Origin: Ruminococcus flavefaciens
Lineage (GTDB): Bacteria > Bacillota_A > Clostridia > Oscillospirales > Ruminococcaceae
Assembly (NCBI GenBank): GCA_004556875.1
Contig: SFFP01000035.1
Coordinates: 1 to 12,589 of the forward strand
DNA: 12,589 bases
Direction of reading: 5' to 3'
Shown here: positions 1 through 5,617 of the stretch, piece by piece
Numbering within the stretch: the first letter of the stretch is position 1
How the letters are laid out: the number at the start of each line of letters is the position of its first letter
The notes under the pieces: generated by a model
The model's database searches: none
Told to the model about the DNA's origin: nothing
What the model saw: the letters and a program-made list of their open reading frames with translations, nothing else
Made by a program: the position numbers and the translations under genes

Positions 1-166
1 CTGTTTTTAGCATCATCTTTTTGGCAAAGTCGTCGGATGCTCTTTCTGCATCTGATAAAAGCTGATAAAAGCCTGCACAGGCTGTCAGGGCAGCGCCGAT
101 CAAAGATATTATCATTATGGCGAGACTGCTCTCTTTTATTTTTGCTTCTATGTTTGATCTGTTCAT
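1..166 (-). CDS. Partial small membrane protein, third gene of the DUF2975-type operon (C-terminus off the window)
   Basis: Only the first 55 codons are present; the gene continues past the left edge. The start ATG (164-166 on the minus strand) follows a strong AAGGAGG (174-180) that overlaps the stop codon of the upstream gene, leaving only 12 bases between the genes. The visible protein starts MNRSNIEAKIKESS, then has a hydrophobic segment at about residues 14-37, then a charged stretch (DAERASDDFAKK). This matches the start of the two upstream genes: a short basic N-terminus with a KI(K/R) element, a first membrane helix, then a hydrophilic loop. It is probably a third paralogue or a functional partner, but the diagnostic DUF2975 C-terminus lies outside the window, so membership is inferred from position and layout only. 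Confidence 0.75.
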   Translation of the reverse strand, partial: MNRSNIEAKIKESSLAIMIISLIGAALTACAGFYQLLSDAERASDDFAKKMMLKT

Positions 167-178
167 TTTTAAGCCTCC

Positions 179-637
179 TTATAATGTCTCGTCGGACAGT
201 TTCTGCAATTTCTTTCCGTAGCGGAAAACCAGTGAAAAGGCGTAGAGAACTATGCCTGCAAGCCAGAAAAGTCCTATCACTATTTCTCTCGAAACTATAT
301 ATATGAAAATAGTTTTTGCTATCTCCAGTATAATAAGGTATATTCCCATATTTCCTGCAAGACGGCTTATTTTATTGGTGAAAGGTGTACATCGCCTGCT
401 AAGTTCATTAAGCAGTATGACAGCTGTGATAAATCCTGCGAGGGCTGTGAATAAAACCGTAATAAAGCAAACAAAACCGATGATATTTTCTGCGAGGTCA
501 TGCTCTTTTGTGTAAAGCATATATGATTTATATGTAGGCAGCACTCCGCTGATATTCAGCACTGCATATATCAGCATAAGATAAAGGCTTATACGGCTGA
601 GCCGCCTTATTTTTTTCGTAAGGACTTCCTTTTCCAT
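179..637 (-). CDS. DUF2975-type four-helix membrane protein (second gene of operon)
   Basis: A 152-residue protein of unknown function. The start is placed at the ATG of MEKEVLTKK (635-637) because GGAG lies 7-8 bases upstream; a longer open frame exists but would overlap the upstream gene. Hydrophobic segments at about residues 15-32, 52-76, 97-115 and 119-137 predict four membrane helices. The PFTNKISR element (85-92) before helix 3 and the C-terminal FRYGKKLQ...SDETL match the pattern I know for the DUF2975 family (B. subtilis YoaS-like), in which a PF(T/S) motif is followed by a helix and the chain ends near FR.G..L....DE. DUF2975 genes are often paired with a YozG-like HTH regulator; none is visible here. 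The gene starts 16 bases after the paralogue at 654-1139, so the two are co-transcribed. Function is unknown. Family confidence is good, though no profile search was possible. Confidence 0.85.
   Translation of the reverse strand: MEKEVLTKKIRRLSRISLYLMLIYAVLNISGVLPTYKSYMLYTKEHDLAENIIGFVCFITVLFTALAGFITAVILLNELSRRCTPFTNKISRLAGNMGIYLIILEIAKTIFIYIVSREIVIGLFWLAGIVLYAFSLVFRYGKKLQKLSDETL
219..267. repeat. 49-bp direct repeat, copy A (3' end of second DUF2975 gene)
   Basis: This stretch matches 694-742 at 48 of 49 bases; the only difference is t251 versus g726. It encodes the family C-terminal segment (LAGIVLYAFSLVFRY region). Such identity in an otherwise diverged gene pair indicates recent duplication or gene conversion. 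Confidence 0.9.
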
Positions 638-653
638 ATATTCTCCTTTCTTT

Positions 654-1139
654 TCAGAGAGTCTCATCTGACTCTTTCTGTAAAATTGTTCCATAGCGGA
701 AAACCAGTGAAAAGGCGTAGAGAACGATGCCTGCAAGCCAGAGCATACCTATCTCTATTGTTCCATCATACATATACAATAACAATGCTTTAGAGACTTC
801 AAGAACTATAAGACTTACGCCCATATTCTTGATAGCACGGCTTATTTTTTTTGTAAAGGGGGATTCTCCGCGACTCATACCGAAAAGGAGCTGAAAGCCT
901 GTAACTATTGCTATAATAAGAGCTACTATCATAACGACACTTACAGGGAACCCAAAAACTGCGGCAAAATCTGAAACATCATCTAATCCGTTTTTTTCAT
1001 AATCATTCCAGCCAGCCATAAATTCACTTTTAACGTTAGGGAAAAGCGTATATACTGTCACACATAGGTATACTATAAGTCCGACTACTGATATCCTGCT
1101 TATGTTTTTGATCTTTGAAGTTAATTTTTCGTTGTTCAT
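654..1139 (-). CDS. DUF2975-type four-helix membrane protein (first gene of operon)
   Basis: A 161-residue protein and the first gene after the minus-strand promoter at 1190-1218. The ATG (1137-1139) has AAGGAG at 1149-1154. Hydrophobic segments at about residues 16-34, 62-86, 104-122 and 129-147 predict four membrane helices, with a larger acidic loop (about 38-58) between the first two. ESPFTKKISR (92-101) and the C-terminal FRYGTILQKESDETL are the family-like elements. It is a clear paralogue of the next gene: the last 33 or so residues (LWLAGIVLYAFSLVFRYG and on) are nearly the same, while the N-terminal halves differ widely. The product is probably a cytoplasmic-membrane protein. No catalytic motif is visible and the function is unknown. 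Confidence 0.87.
   Translation of the reverse strand: MNNEKLTSKIKNISRISVVGLIVYLCVTVYTLFPNVKSEFMAGWNDYEKNGLDDVSDFAAVFGFPVSVVMIVALIIAIVTGFQLLFGMSRGESPFTKKISRAIKNMGVSLIVLEVSKALLLYMYDGTIEIGMLWLAGIVLYAFSLVFRYGTILQKESDETL
694..742. repeat. 49-bp direct repeat, copy B (3' end of first DUF2975 gene)
   Basis: Partner of 219-267, in the same orientation and at the equivalent place in the paralogous gene. Similarity falls off quickly on both sides at the DNA level. Confidence 0.9.
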
Positions 1140-1189
1140 AATAATTATCTCCTTGTAGTTTTTCTGAGGACTTCCTCTCCTGTGACTAC

Positions 1190-1218
1190 ATCATACCACG
1201 AGTATTAACGCTTGTCAA
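1190..1218 (-). promoter_or_regulatory. Consensus sigma-A promoter of the DUF2975 operon
   Basis: On the minus strand, TTGACA (1213-1218) is followed by a 17-base spacer and TATGAT (1190-1195). The -35 is perfect and the -10 has one mismatch. The leader to the first ATG is about 45 bases. The promoter reads away from the ribonuclease gene, making the region divergent. Confidence 0.88.
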
Positions 1219-1220
1219 TG

Positions 1221-1247
1221 AATTTTTAATGTTTATCATTAAAAATT
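1221..1247. promoter_or_regulatory. Perfect inverted repeat just upstream of the minus-strand -35 box (candidate operator)
   Basis: Arms AATTTTTAATG (1221-1231) and CATTAAAAATT (1237-1247) are perfect over 11 bp around TTTAT. The repeat begins 3 bases from the -35 box of the minus-strand promoter, a typical site for a dimeric regulator. It is too AT-rich and wrongly placed for an intrinsic terminator of any gene here. Operator function is inferred. Confidence 0.55.
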
Positions 1248-1293
1248 GTATGTTTGAATATAAAACGATATGCACGGTGACTGATCTGTTGTG

Positions 1294-1333
1294 CAGATTT
1301 CACGATAAAATTTATCGTTTATCGTTAAATCTG
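1294..1333. promoter_or_regulatory. Compound inverted repeat with tandem TTTATCG units (candidate operator)
   Basis: Outer arms CAGATTT (1294-1300) and AAATCTG (1327-1333) enclose ACGATAAA (1302-1309) and TTTATCGT (1318-1325). A second TTTATCG (1311-1317) can pair with the same left arm, giving a nested palindrome. The unit TTTATC(A/G)TT occurs at 1232, 1311 and 1318, linking this site to the inverted repeat at 1221-1247. It lies between the two divergent promoters, so one regulator could control both sides. No regulator gene is visible in the window. Confidence 0.5.
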
Positions 1334-1378
1334 GAGTTCACCGCAGTAAAGCTTCTGGCATTTTTTACAGTTTTATCA

Positions 1379-1407
1379 TAGACAGCGGCGCAAAAATGTG
1401 GTATAAT
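1379..1407 (+). promoter_or_regulatory. Sigma-A promoter of the beta-CASP RNase / zinc-ribbon operon
   Basis: TAGACA (1379-1384), a 17-base spacer and a perfect TATAAT (1402-1407) with an extended -10 element (TGG directly upstream). It implies a leader of about 85 bases before the start codon at 1498. Confidence 0.85.
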
Positions 1408-1424
1408 ATATGTATAGAATAACA

Positions 1425-1459
1425 CGTCGGCATTCCGTATAAGCGGCTTATAGCTGACG
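1425..1459 (+). other. Predicted 5' leader hairpin of the RNase gene
   Basis: The perfect inverted repeat TATAAGC (1438-1444) / GCTTATA (1446-1452) sits inside near-complementary arms CGTCGGC (1425-1431) and GCTGACG (1453-1459), with one mismatch and a six-base bulge on the left. It lies between the promoter and the ribosome binding site (1483-1490) and does not cover the latter. It might affect transcript stability or be a target of the encoded nuclease. It matches no riboswitch class I recognise. Confidence 0.4.
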
Positions 1460-1497
1460 GCACGGATCATGATATGATCTGCAAGGGAGGTTTTTCA

Positions 1498-3093
1498 ATG
1501 AAAATGACTTTTATCGGTGCTACCCATGAAGTTACGGGCAGCTGTACCTATATAGAAGCCTGCGGCAAGAAGTTCCTTGTGGACTTTGGTATGCAGCAGG
1601 GCGAGGATATTTTTGAGAATGTTCAGATACCTGTTTCACCGTCGAGTATCGACTTTGTTCTTCTGACACACGCACATATCGACCATTCGGGTCTGCTTCC
1701 GCTGCTTTATTCGGGGGGATTTCAGGGTGAGATACACGCTACGGAAGCTACTACCAATCTTTGCAGCGTTATGCTCCGCGACAGTGCGCATATACAGGAA
1801 TTTGAAGCAGAATGGCGCAGCCGTAAGGCTGAAAGACGAGGCGAACCTAACTATGAGCCGCTTTACACTATGGAGGACGCTCTCGGAGCTATCGAGCTTT
1901 TTGTGCCGCATCAGTACGAAAAGGAAGTCGAGATATACGATGGTATAAAGGTGCTTTTCCGTGATGCAGGACATCTTCTCGGCTCGTCAAGCATACTCCT
2001 GACTCTCACAGAGGACGGCGTTACCAAGACTATCGCTTTTTCCGGCGATATCGGAAATATCCATCAGCCGCTCATTCGTGACCCACAGCATTTCACAAAT
2101 GCTGATTACGTGGTAATGGAGTCCACCTACGGAAATCGCGTACACGACCGCCCCACAGACTACACCACTTCTCTTGCAAAGGTGCTTCAGGAGACCTTTG
2201 ACCGCGGCGGAAGCGTTATAATACCGTCCTTTGCGGTGGGCAGAACACAGGAAATGCTCTATTTCATCAGGCATATCAAGGCAGAGGGACTTGTTACGGG
2301 GCATGATGGTTTCCCTGTTTATGTGGACAGTCCGCTTGCCAATGAAGCTACGGATATATTCGTGAACAACCGCGAAAGCTGCTACGACGAAGAAGCTCTT
2401 TCTTTCGTCCGCAAGGGCATAAATCCTATCAGCTTTGATGACCTTATCCGCACTGTTACAAGCAATGACTCTATCGCCATAAACAGCGATGAACGCCCGA
2501 AGGTCATTATTTCAGCCAGCGGTATGTGCGAAGCAGGACGTATCAAGCATCATCTCAAGCACAACCTCTGGAAAAAGCAGAATACTATCCTCTTTGTAGG
2601 CTATCAGGCAGGAAATACTCTCGGACGAAGCCTTGTTGAGGGAGCTAAGCGCGTAAAGCTCTTTGGCGAGACCGTAAAGGTTGCGGCGCATATAACTCAG
2701 CTCCCGGGCATAAGCGGTCATGCAGACGTTAACGGACTCCTTGACTGGGCAAAGTCTGTATCGGGAGTTCAGCGCTATTTCATCAATCACGGTGAAGCCA
2801 CTTCGGCTGAGAGCTTTGCACAGCGCCTGAGAGATGAACTTGGCGCAGAGGTATATGTGCCTTACAGCGGAGCAGAGTTTGATATCGCAGAAAATGTCAT
2901 AACTATCGACGCTGAGCCTATCCCGATACCAAAGAAGAAAAATACAGCAAACATGAGCATCGCCTACAGCGACCTTATTGCCGCATCAGACCGCCTTTCA
3001 GCTCTTATCAAGGACTCTGAGGGAAGAACAAATGCGGATATGCGCCAGCTCACAGAAGCTATCCATAAGCTCTGTGACAGCTGGAAACTGTAA
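1498..3093 (+). CDS. Beta-CASP metallo-beta-lactamase RNase-like protein (YSH1/CPSF73-type)
   Basis: A 531-residue predicted zinc-dependent ribonuclease of the COG1236 group. The ATG at 1498 is chosen over one at 1474 because AAGGGAGG (1483-1490) sits 7 bases upstream of it. The metallo-beta-lactamase motifs are complete: HAHIDH (H58, H60, D62, H63), DAGH (H159) and SGD (D184). The beta-CASP motifs are E208 in MESTYGNR (motif A), H351/H352 in GRIKHH (motif B) and H408 in SGHAD (motif C). An RMMBL segment includes NHGE (430-433). All expected metal ligands and catalytic residues are present, so it should be active as an endo- and/or exonuclease on RNA. The last 50 or so residues form a charged, probably helical tail beyond the core. 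It is the first gene of an operon whose second cistron starts inside its stop codon. RNA as the substrate is family knowledge; the specific target is unknown. Confidence 0.93.
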   Translation: MKMTFIGATHEVTGSCTYIEACGKKFLVDFGMQQGEDIFENVQIPVSPSSIDFVLLTHAHIDHSGLLPLLYSGGFQGEIHATEATTNLCSVMLRDSAHIQEFEAEWRSRKAERRGEPNYEPLYTMEDALGAIELFVPHQYEKEVEIYDGIKVLFRDAGHLLGSSSILLTLTEDGVTKTIAFSGDIGNIHQPLIRDPQHFTNADYVVMESTYGNRVHDRPTDYTTSLAKVLQETFDRGGSVIIPSFAVGRTQEMLYFIRHIKAEGLVTGHDGFPVYVDSPLANEATDIFVNNRESCYDEEALSFVRKGINPISFDDLIRTVTSNDSIAINSDERPKVIISASGMCEAGRIKHHLKHNLWKKQNTILFVGYQAGNTLGRSLVEGAKRVKLFGETVKVAAHITQLPGISGHADVNGLLDWAKSVSGVQRYFINHGEATSAESFAQRLRDELGAEVYVPYSGAEFDIAENVITIDAEPIPIPKKKNTANMSIAYSDLIAASDRLSALIKDSEGRTNADMRQLTEAIHKLCDSWKL

Positions 3094-3803
3094 TGCAGAT
3101 CTGTCCTAAATGCGGAAGCCGTATTCCCGATGATGCCGAAAAATGTCCTGCCTGCGAAGAGCTTGACATTATCAATAAGCTTGACCGTGACAATTATAAA
3201 AAACTCAGCAGGTTAATATACTGCTCGGTGACAGCTTTCAGCATTTTCTTTGCGGTGGTCTTTATCACTGAGGAGATAAGGGAATGTATGTATGAGCTGA
3301 GAAATTACCCGAAAGGTGCAAATATTCCCGAAATGTTGATTTCTCACATACTTCTTCCGCTGGCTTTTGGATTTTTCCTTGTTATGATAATTGTCAACGA
3401 GCGTTCAAAGCTTATGCAGGTGCTTCCCATAACAGGACTTTCTGCGGAAGCTGTAAAACTTGTCTCTGACCTTTATGATTACTATAGCAGGTCATCTGAG
3501 AAAAGCTCATATATTTTCGGGCTTATGGTGACAAGCTTGTTTTCGGCGGTATTTGCCGCAGTATTCCTCTGCTTTTTGCTGAGAATGATACGCAGGGATT
3601 TTAATATATCACAGAGCCGAATGCTCATTGTGGGGGCTTTTGTTGTGGTGTTTTCAAGGATAATACTGAAAATAACCCTTTTTGATGACCCTGTTATCAG
3701 CAGGGATATATTCGATTACAGTGACGGCTCAAAGGTGTATATGCTGTTTGCCGCCGCACTGCTCAATGTTAAGAAAAGATACAGAAACAGCCAGAATAGG
3801 TAA
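3093..3803 (+). CDS. Zinc-ribbon multi-pass membrane protein, coupled to the beta-CASP RNase
   Basis: A 236-residue protein of unknown function. The N-terminus is a compact zinc ribbon (C4-x2-C7 ... C18-x2-C21), followed by a charged linker and hydrophobic segments at about residues 41-60, 84-102, 140-164 and 177-194, with a possible short fifth at 215-225. The ribbon should therefore face the cytoplasm next to an integral membrane domain. The start codon overlaps the stop codon of the RNase gene by one base (TAATG) and no good ribosome binding site precedes it, which implies translational coupling. Zinc-ribbon/membrane fusions are common in Clostridia, usually without known function. The context suggests, but does not prove, a link to the RNase, for example as a membrane anchor. 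A terminator follows at 3811-3838. Confidence 0.85.
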   Translation: MQICPKCGSRIPDDAEKCPACEELDIINKLDRDNYKKLSRLIYCSVTAFSIFFAVVFITEEIRECMYELRNYPKGANIPEMLISHILLPLAFGFFLVMIIVNERSKLMQVLPITGLSAEAVKLVSDLYDYYSRSSEKSSYIFGLMVTSLFSAVFAAVFLCFLLRMIRRDFNISQSRMLIVGAFVVVFSRIILKITLFDDPVISRDIFDYSDGSKVYMLFAAALLNVKKRYRNSQNR

Positions 3804-3810
3804 TATCATG

Positions 3811-3838
3811 AGCCCGAGAGTCAGATTTCGGGCTTTTT
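3811..3838 (+). terminator. Intrinsic terminator of the RNase / zinc-ribbon operon
   Basis: Stem AGCCCGA (3811-3817) / TCGGGCT (3828-3834) with a 10-base loop, running into TTTTT (3834-3838). It lies 8 bases after the stop codon. Confidence 0.85.
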
Positions 3839-3871
3839 GTTATTTATAGCAGAAAAATAGTACGAAAATTT

Positions 3872-3892
3872 GTATCAAAAGATAGTTGATAC
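3872..3892. promoter_or_regulatory. Inverted repeat overlapping the -35 box (candidate operator)
   Basis: Perfect 7-bp arms GTATCAA (3872-3878) and TTGATAC (3886-3892) around a 7-base spacer. The right arm contains the whole -35 hexamer of the next promoter, so a bound dimer would block RNA polymerase. It might also be chance symmetry in AT-rich DNA. Confidence 0.5.
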
Positions 3893-3914
3893 TTAATTTA
3901 AAATATGATATAAT
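3886..3914 (+). promoter_or_regulatory. Sigma-A promoter of the degenerate GGDEF-like gene
   Basis: TTGATA (3886-3891), a 17-base spacer and a perfect TATAAT (3909-3914) with a TGA extended -10. The predicted transcript starts about 25-30 bases upstream of the ATG at 3949. Confidence 0.87.
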
Positions 3915-3948
3915 ACTTTTTGAACGAATTATTAACGGAGGAAACGGT

Positions 3949-4713
3949 ATGAAGGCGGGTATCATAGACAGTCCGAACCGAGCAGGGTTCTGGGAAACTT
4001 CCATAGGCGAAACGTTTGAATGTATAATTGCTGCTGATATCAGCGGTCTGAATGAATGTGATATACTGCTTATCTCTGAGGAATACTGCGGCGGAGCTAT
4101 AGGTACGGTAATTGAGAATATCCGCGCAAATGAACGCCTTTGCAGAGTGCCTGCGGCTGCGGTGACAACTGAGGGTGGCTGCGAAAATCAGGAAATACTT
4201 TTAGGTCTTGGCTTTGATGATGTAATAATTCTTCCTGCCTGCAAGGAGCTTTTAAAGCGCAGAGCGCTCTCGCTGGCTGAGATGTCATCGTCATGTGCTG
4301 TAAGCAGGCATATAAGCCTCGACAGCCTTATGGACGTGAAGGACGGCGAGTGCGGAGCATACTATGTGTGTTCCGATGAGTTTGAGCATATCTACAGGTT
4401 TGTACTGAGAGTGCTTGAACGAATAAATAAAAAAGCGCAGGTGCTTGTGCTGAAGCTTCACGGCGGAAACATGGATAAATATTCGCACCAGACGGTCATG
4501 GATACTCTTTCCAGCGCGGTAAAGCTTTGTCTCAGGCGCGGCGATATGGCTTCGGTATGCGGAGATGACAGAGTGCTTGTGCTTCTTATAGGAGCAGATG
4601 ACGAGGGCGGTCATCTTGTGGCAAGCAGGATAGTCAGCAGCTTTTACAGCGAATGTGATGACTCGGATTTTGAGCTTACATACGATATCCGCGCTGTTAA
4701 TGCAGGAAATTAG
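3949..4713 (+). CDS. Degenerate receiver plus degenerate GGDEF-like protein
   Basis: A 254-residue cytoplasmic protein. The ATG at 3949 follows GGAGG (3937-3941) by 7 bases; an upstream in-frame ATG is excluded because it overlaps the promoter. Residues 1-115 or so read like a receiver fold: CDILLIS (37-43) resembles the central strand, and GFDDVIILP (88-96) resembles the GADDYI.KP region of response regulators. The N-terminal acidic pair is absent. Residues 145-254 resemble a GGDEF domain: RRGD (196-199), then VCGDD (203-207) in place of the signature, then VLVLLIG and an A..I helix. The signature is degraded (GDDR instead of GGDEF) and the C-terminus is short, so catalysis of c-di-GMP synthesis is unlikely. 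A role in binding or as an interaction scaffold is possible. The gene is monocistronic. The assignment is pattern-based and moderate. Confidence 0.7.
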   Translation: MKAGIIDSPNRAGFWETSIGETFECIIAADISGLNECDILLISEEYCGGAIGTVIENIRANERLCRVPAAAVTTEGGCENQEILLGLGFDDVIILPACKELLKRRALSLAEMSSSCAVSRHISLDSLMDVKDGECGAYYVCSDEFEHIYRFVLRVLERINKKAQVLVLKLHGGNMDKYSHQTVMDTLSSAVKLCLRRGDMASVCGDDRVLVLLIGADDEGGHLVASRIVSSFYSECDDSDFELTYDIRAVNAGN

Positions 4714-4736
4714 CCGCCCGATAAAAAACAATGACC

Positions 4737-4854
4737 AAGAGGGATACAAACACATATTCCCTCTTTCCCCCTTTCTCACTTTGTTTATTACGGTAATGCG
4801 ATAAAGTACATTGCGTATATTCAAGAGGGAAAGGGAGAAAGAGGGGATTTTTTT
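4737..4854 (+). terminator. Terminator region with three competing complementary segments
   Basis: Segment A, AAGAGGGA (4737-4744), pairs perfectly with TCCCTCTT (4758-4765), the start of segment B. Segment B (about 4759-4775) also pairs over roughly 9+7 bp, with one mismatch, with the purine-rich segment C (about 4825-4845), which runs into TTTTTTT (4848-4854). A and C are thus direct repeats competing for B. The B:C form looks like a long-loop intrinsic terminator for the gene ending at 4713; the A:B form would disrupt it. It lies wholly upstream of the next promoter (4892-4920), so it is not part of that gene's leader. Confidence 0.55.
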
Positions 4855-4891
4855 CCGACCTGCACTGTTGACTGAGAAATGAAAAAATCAC

Positions 4892-4920
4892 TTGCTATTT
4901 TCAGAGGATTGCTGTATAAT
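4892..4920 (+). promoter_or_regulatory. Sigma-A promoter of the two-lipoprotein operon
   Basis: TTGCTA (4892-4897), a 17-base spacer and a perfect TATAAT (4915-4920). The leader to the ATG at 4963 is about 35 bases. Confidence 0.82.
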
Positions 4921-4962
4921 TGTATAAGAAAACGGTCAAGTGCTAAAGTCAGGAGGATAAGT

Positions 4963-5598
4963 ATGAAAAATATCAGATTTTTTGCCGTATTATCGTCTGC
5001 CGTTATATCGGCTTCTGTTTTCAGCGGCTGTTCAGAACACAACAGCGACAGCTACACCGAAAGACCCGATAAAAACAAAACGGCTGTGACTACGGCTGTT
5101 GACATTGTCGAATGGACTACCAAAGCTCAGGAAACTGCTGAAACTACAACGAAAAAGACGAAGAAAAATAAGTCTTCCGAAACAACAGCGGACAGCACAG
5201 AGACTGTAACAACTAAAAAGAAGAATAACAAGTCCGACAAAAAGACCACGTCTGCCGAGGACGAGAACGTTACCACCACCACTGAGTCCGTATTCCAGAG
5301 CGATGACGGAAGCTATGTAGAGTATCATTTCCGCAGTCAGAAGCTTCTCAATCAGCATTTTGAGAAGCACGGTTCAGAGTTTGAAGGCGATTTCAACTAC
5401 TCTACGGCTAAGGAGTATGAAAAGGGCGCAAGCGATGTCGTAAACAATTCCGAAGCTCTCCACAAGACGGAAGCCGAGGACGGCGACGGTGTGTACTACA
5501 TCGAGGATACCAACGAGTTCGTTATCCTTTCGAAAGACGGATATATCAGAACTTACTTCCGCCCAAATGACGGAATAAATTACTATAACAGACAATAA
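4963..5598 (+). CDS. Lipoprotein with Thr/Lys-rich linker and a polymorphic-toxin-like C-terminal domain
   Basis: A 211-residue predicted surface lipoprotein. The ATG at 4963 follows AGGAGG (4951-4956) by 6 bases; an in-frame ATG at 4879 lies upstream of the promoter and is rejected. A basic start and hydrophobic stretch lead to the lipobox FSGC, with lipidation expected at C23. Residues 40-110 or so are a disordered linker rich in Thr, Lys and Glu with an internal near-repeat (62-75 and 83-96). The compact C-terminal domain (about 112-211) has HFEKHG (132-137), YEKGASD (152-158), TNEF (183-186) and IRTYFRP (195-201), ending YYNRQ. I recall this H..KHG ... TNEF ... IRTYF layout from C-termini of polymorphic toxins and phage-associated nuclease-like modules of possible barnase/EndoU/RelE-like fold, but could not verify it. 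Toxin activity is therefore a hypothesis. No immunity gene is obvious next door. It is co-transcribed with the following lipoprotein gene. Confidence 0.85.
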   Translation: MKNIRFFAVLSSAVISASVFSGCSEHNSDSYTERPDKNKTAVTTAVDIVEWTTKAQETAETTTKKTKKNKSSETTADSTETVTTKKKNNKSDKKTTSAEDENVTTTTESVFQSDDGSYVEYHFRSQKLLNQHFEKHGSEFEGDFNYSTAKEYEKGASDVVNNSEALHKTEAEDGDGVYYIEDTNEFVILSKDGYIRTYFRPNDGINYYNRQ

Positions 5599-5617
5599 AC
5601 GAAGGGGGCGGCTTGCG

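Noticed and set aside
638..736. N-terminal extension of the second DUF2975 gene
   Set aside because: It would overlap the upstream gene's 3' end in another frame; the start at 637 has a ribosome binding site and aligns with its paralogue.
1221..1333. CRISPR-like repeat cluster
   Set aside because: The repeat units are only 7-12 bases, unevenly spaced and palindromic, with no spacers or cas genes.
1465..1479. Small palindrome GATCAT-GAT-ATGATC before the RNase ribosome binding site
   Set aside because: Too short to distinguish from chance, and it does not overlap promoter or ribosome binding site.
3886..3948. Upstream start for the GGDEF-like gene
   Set aside because: The extension coincides with the promoter -35 and -10; GGAGG at 3937-3941 fixes the start at 3949.
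4291..4824. Minus-strand open frame of 177 codons opposite the GGDEF-like gene
   Set aside because: No ribosome binding site, no recognisable domain, and the plus-strand gene has a strong promoter and start; it is a shadow frame.
4879..4962. In-frame upstream ATG giving a longer first lipoprotein
   Set aside because: The -35 and -10 boxes (4892-4920) lie inside the extension, and the ATG at 4963 has a perfect AGGAGG and starts a proper lipoprotein signal peptide.
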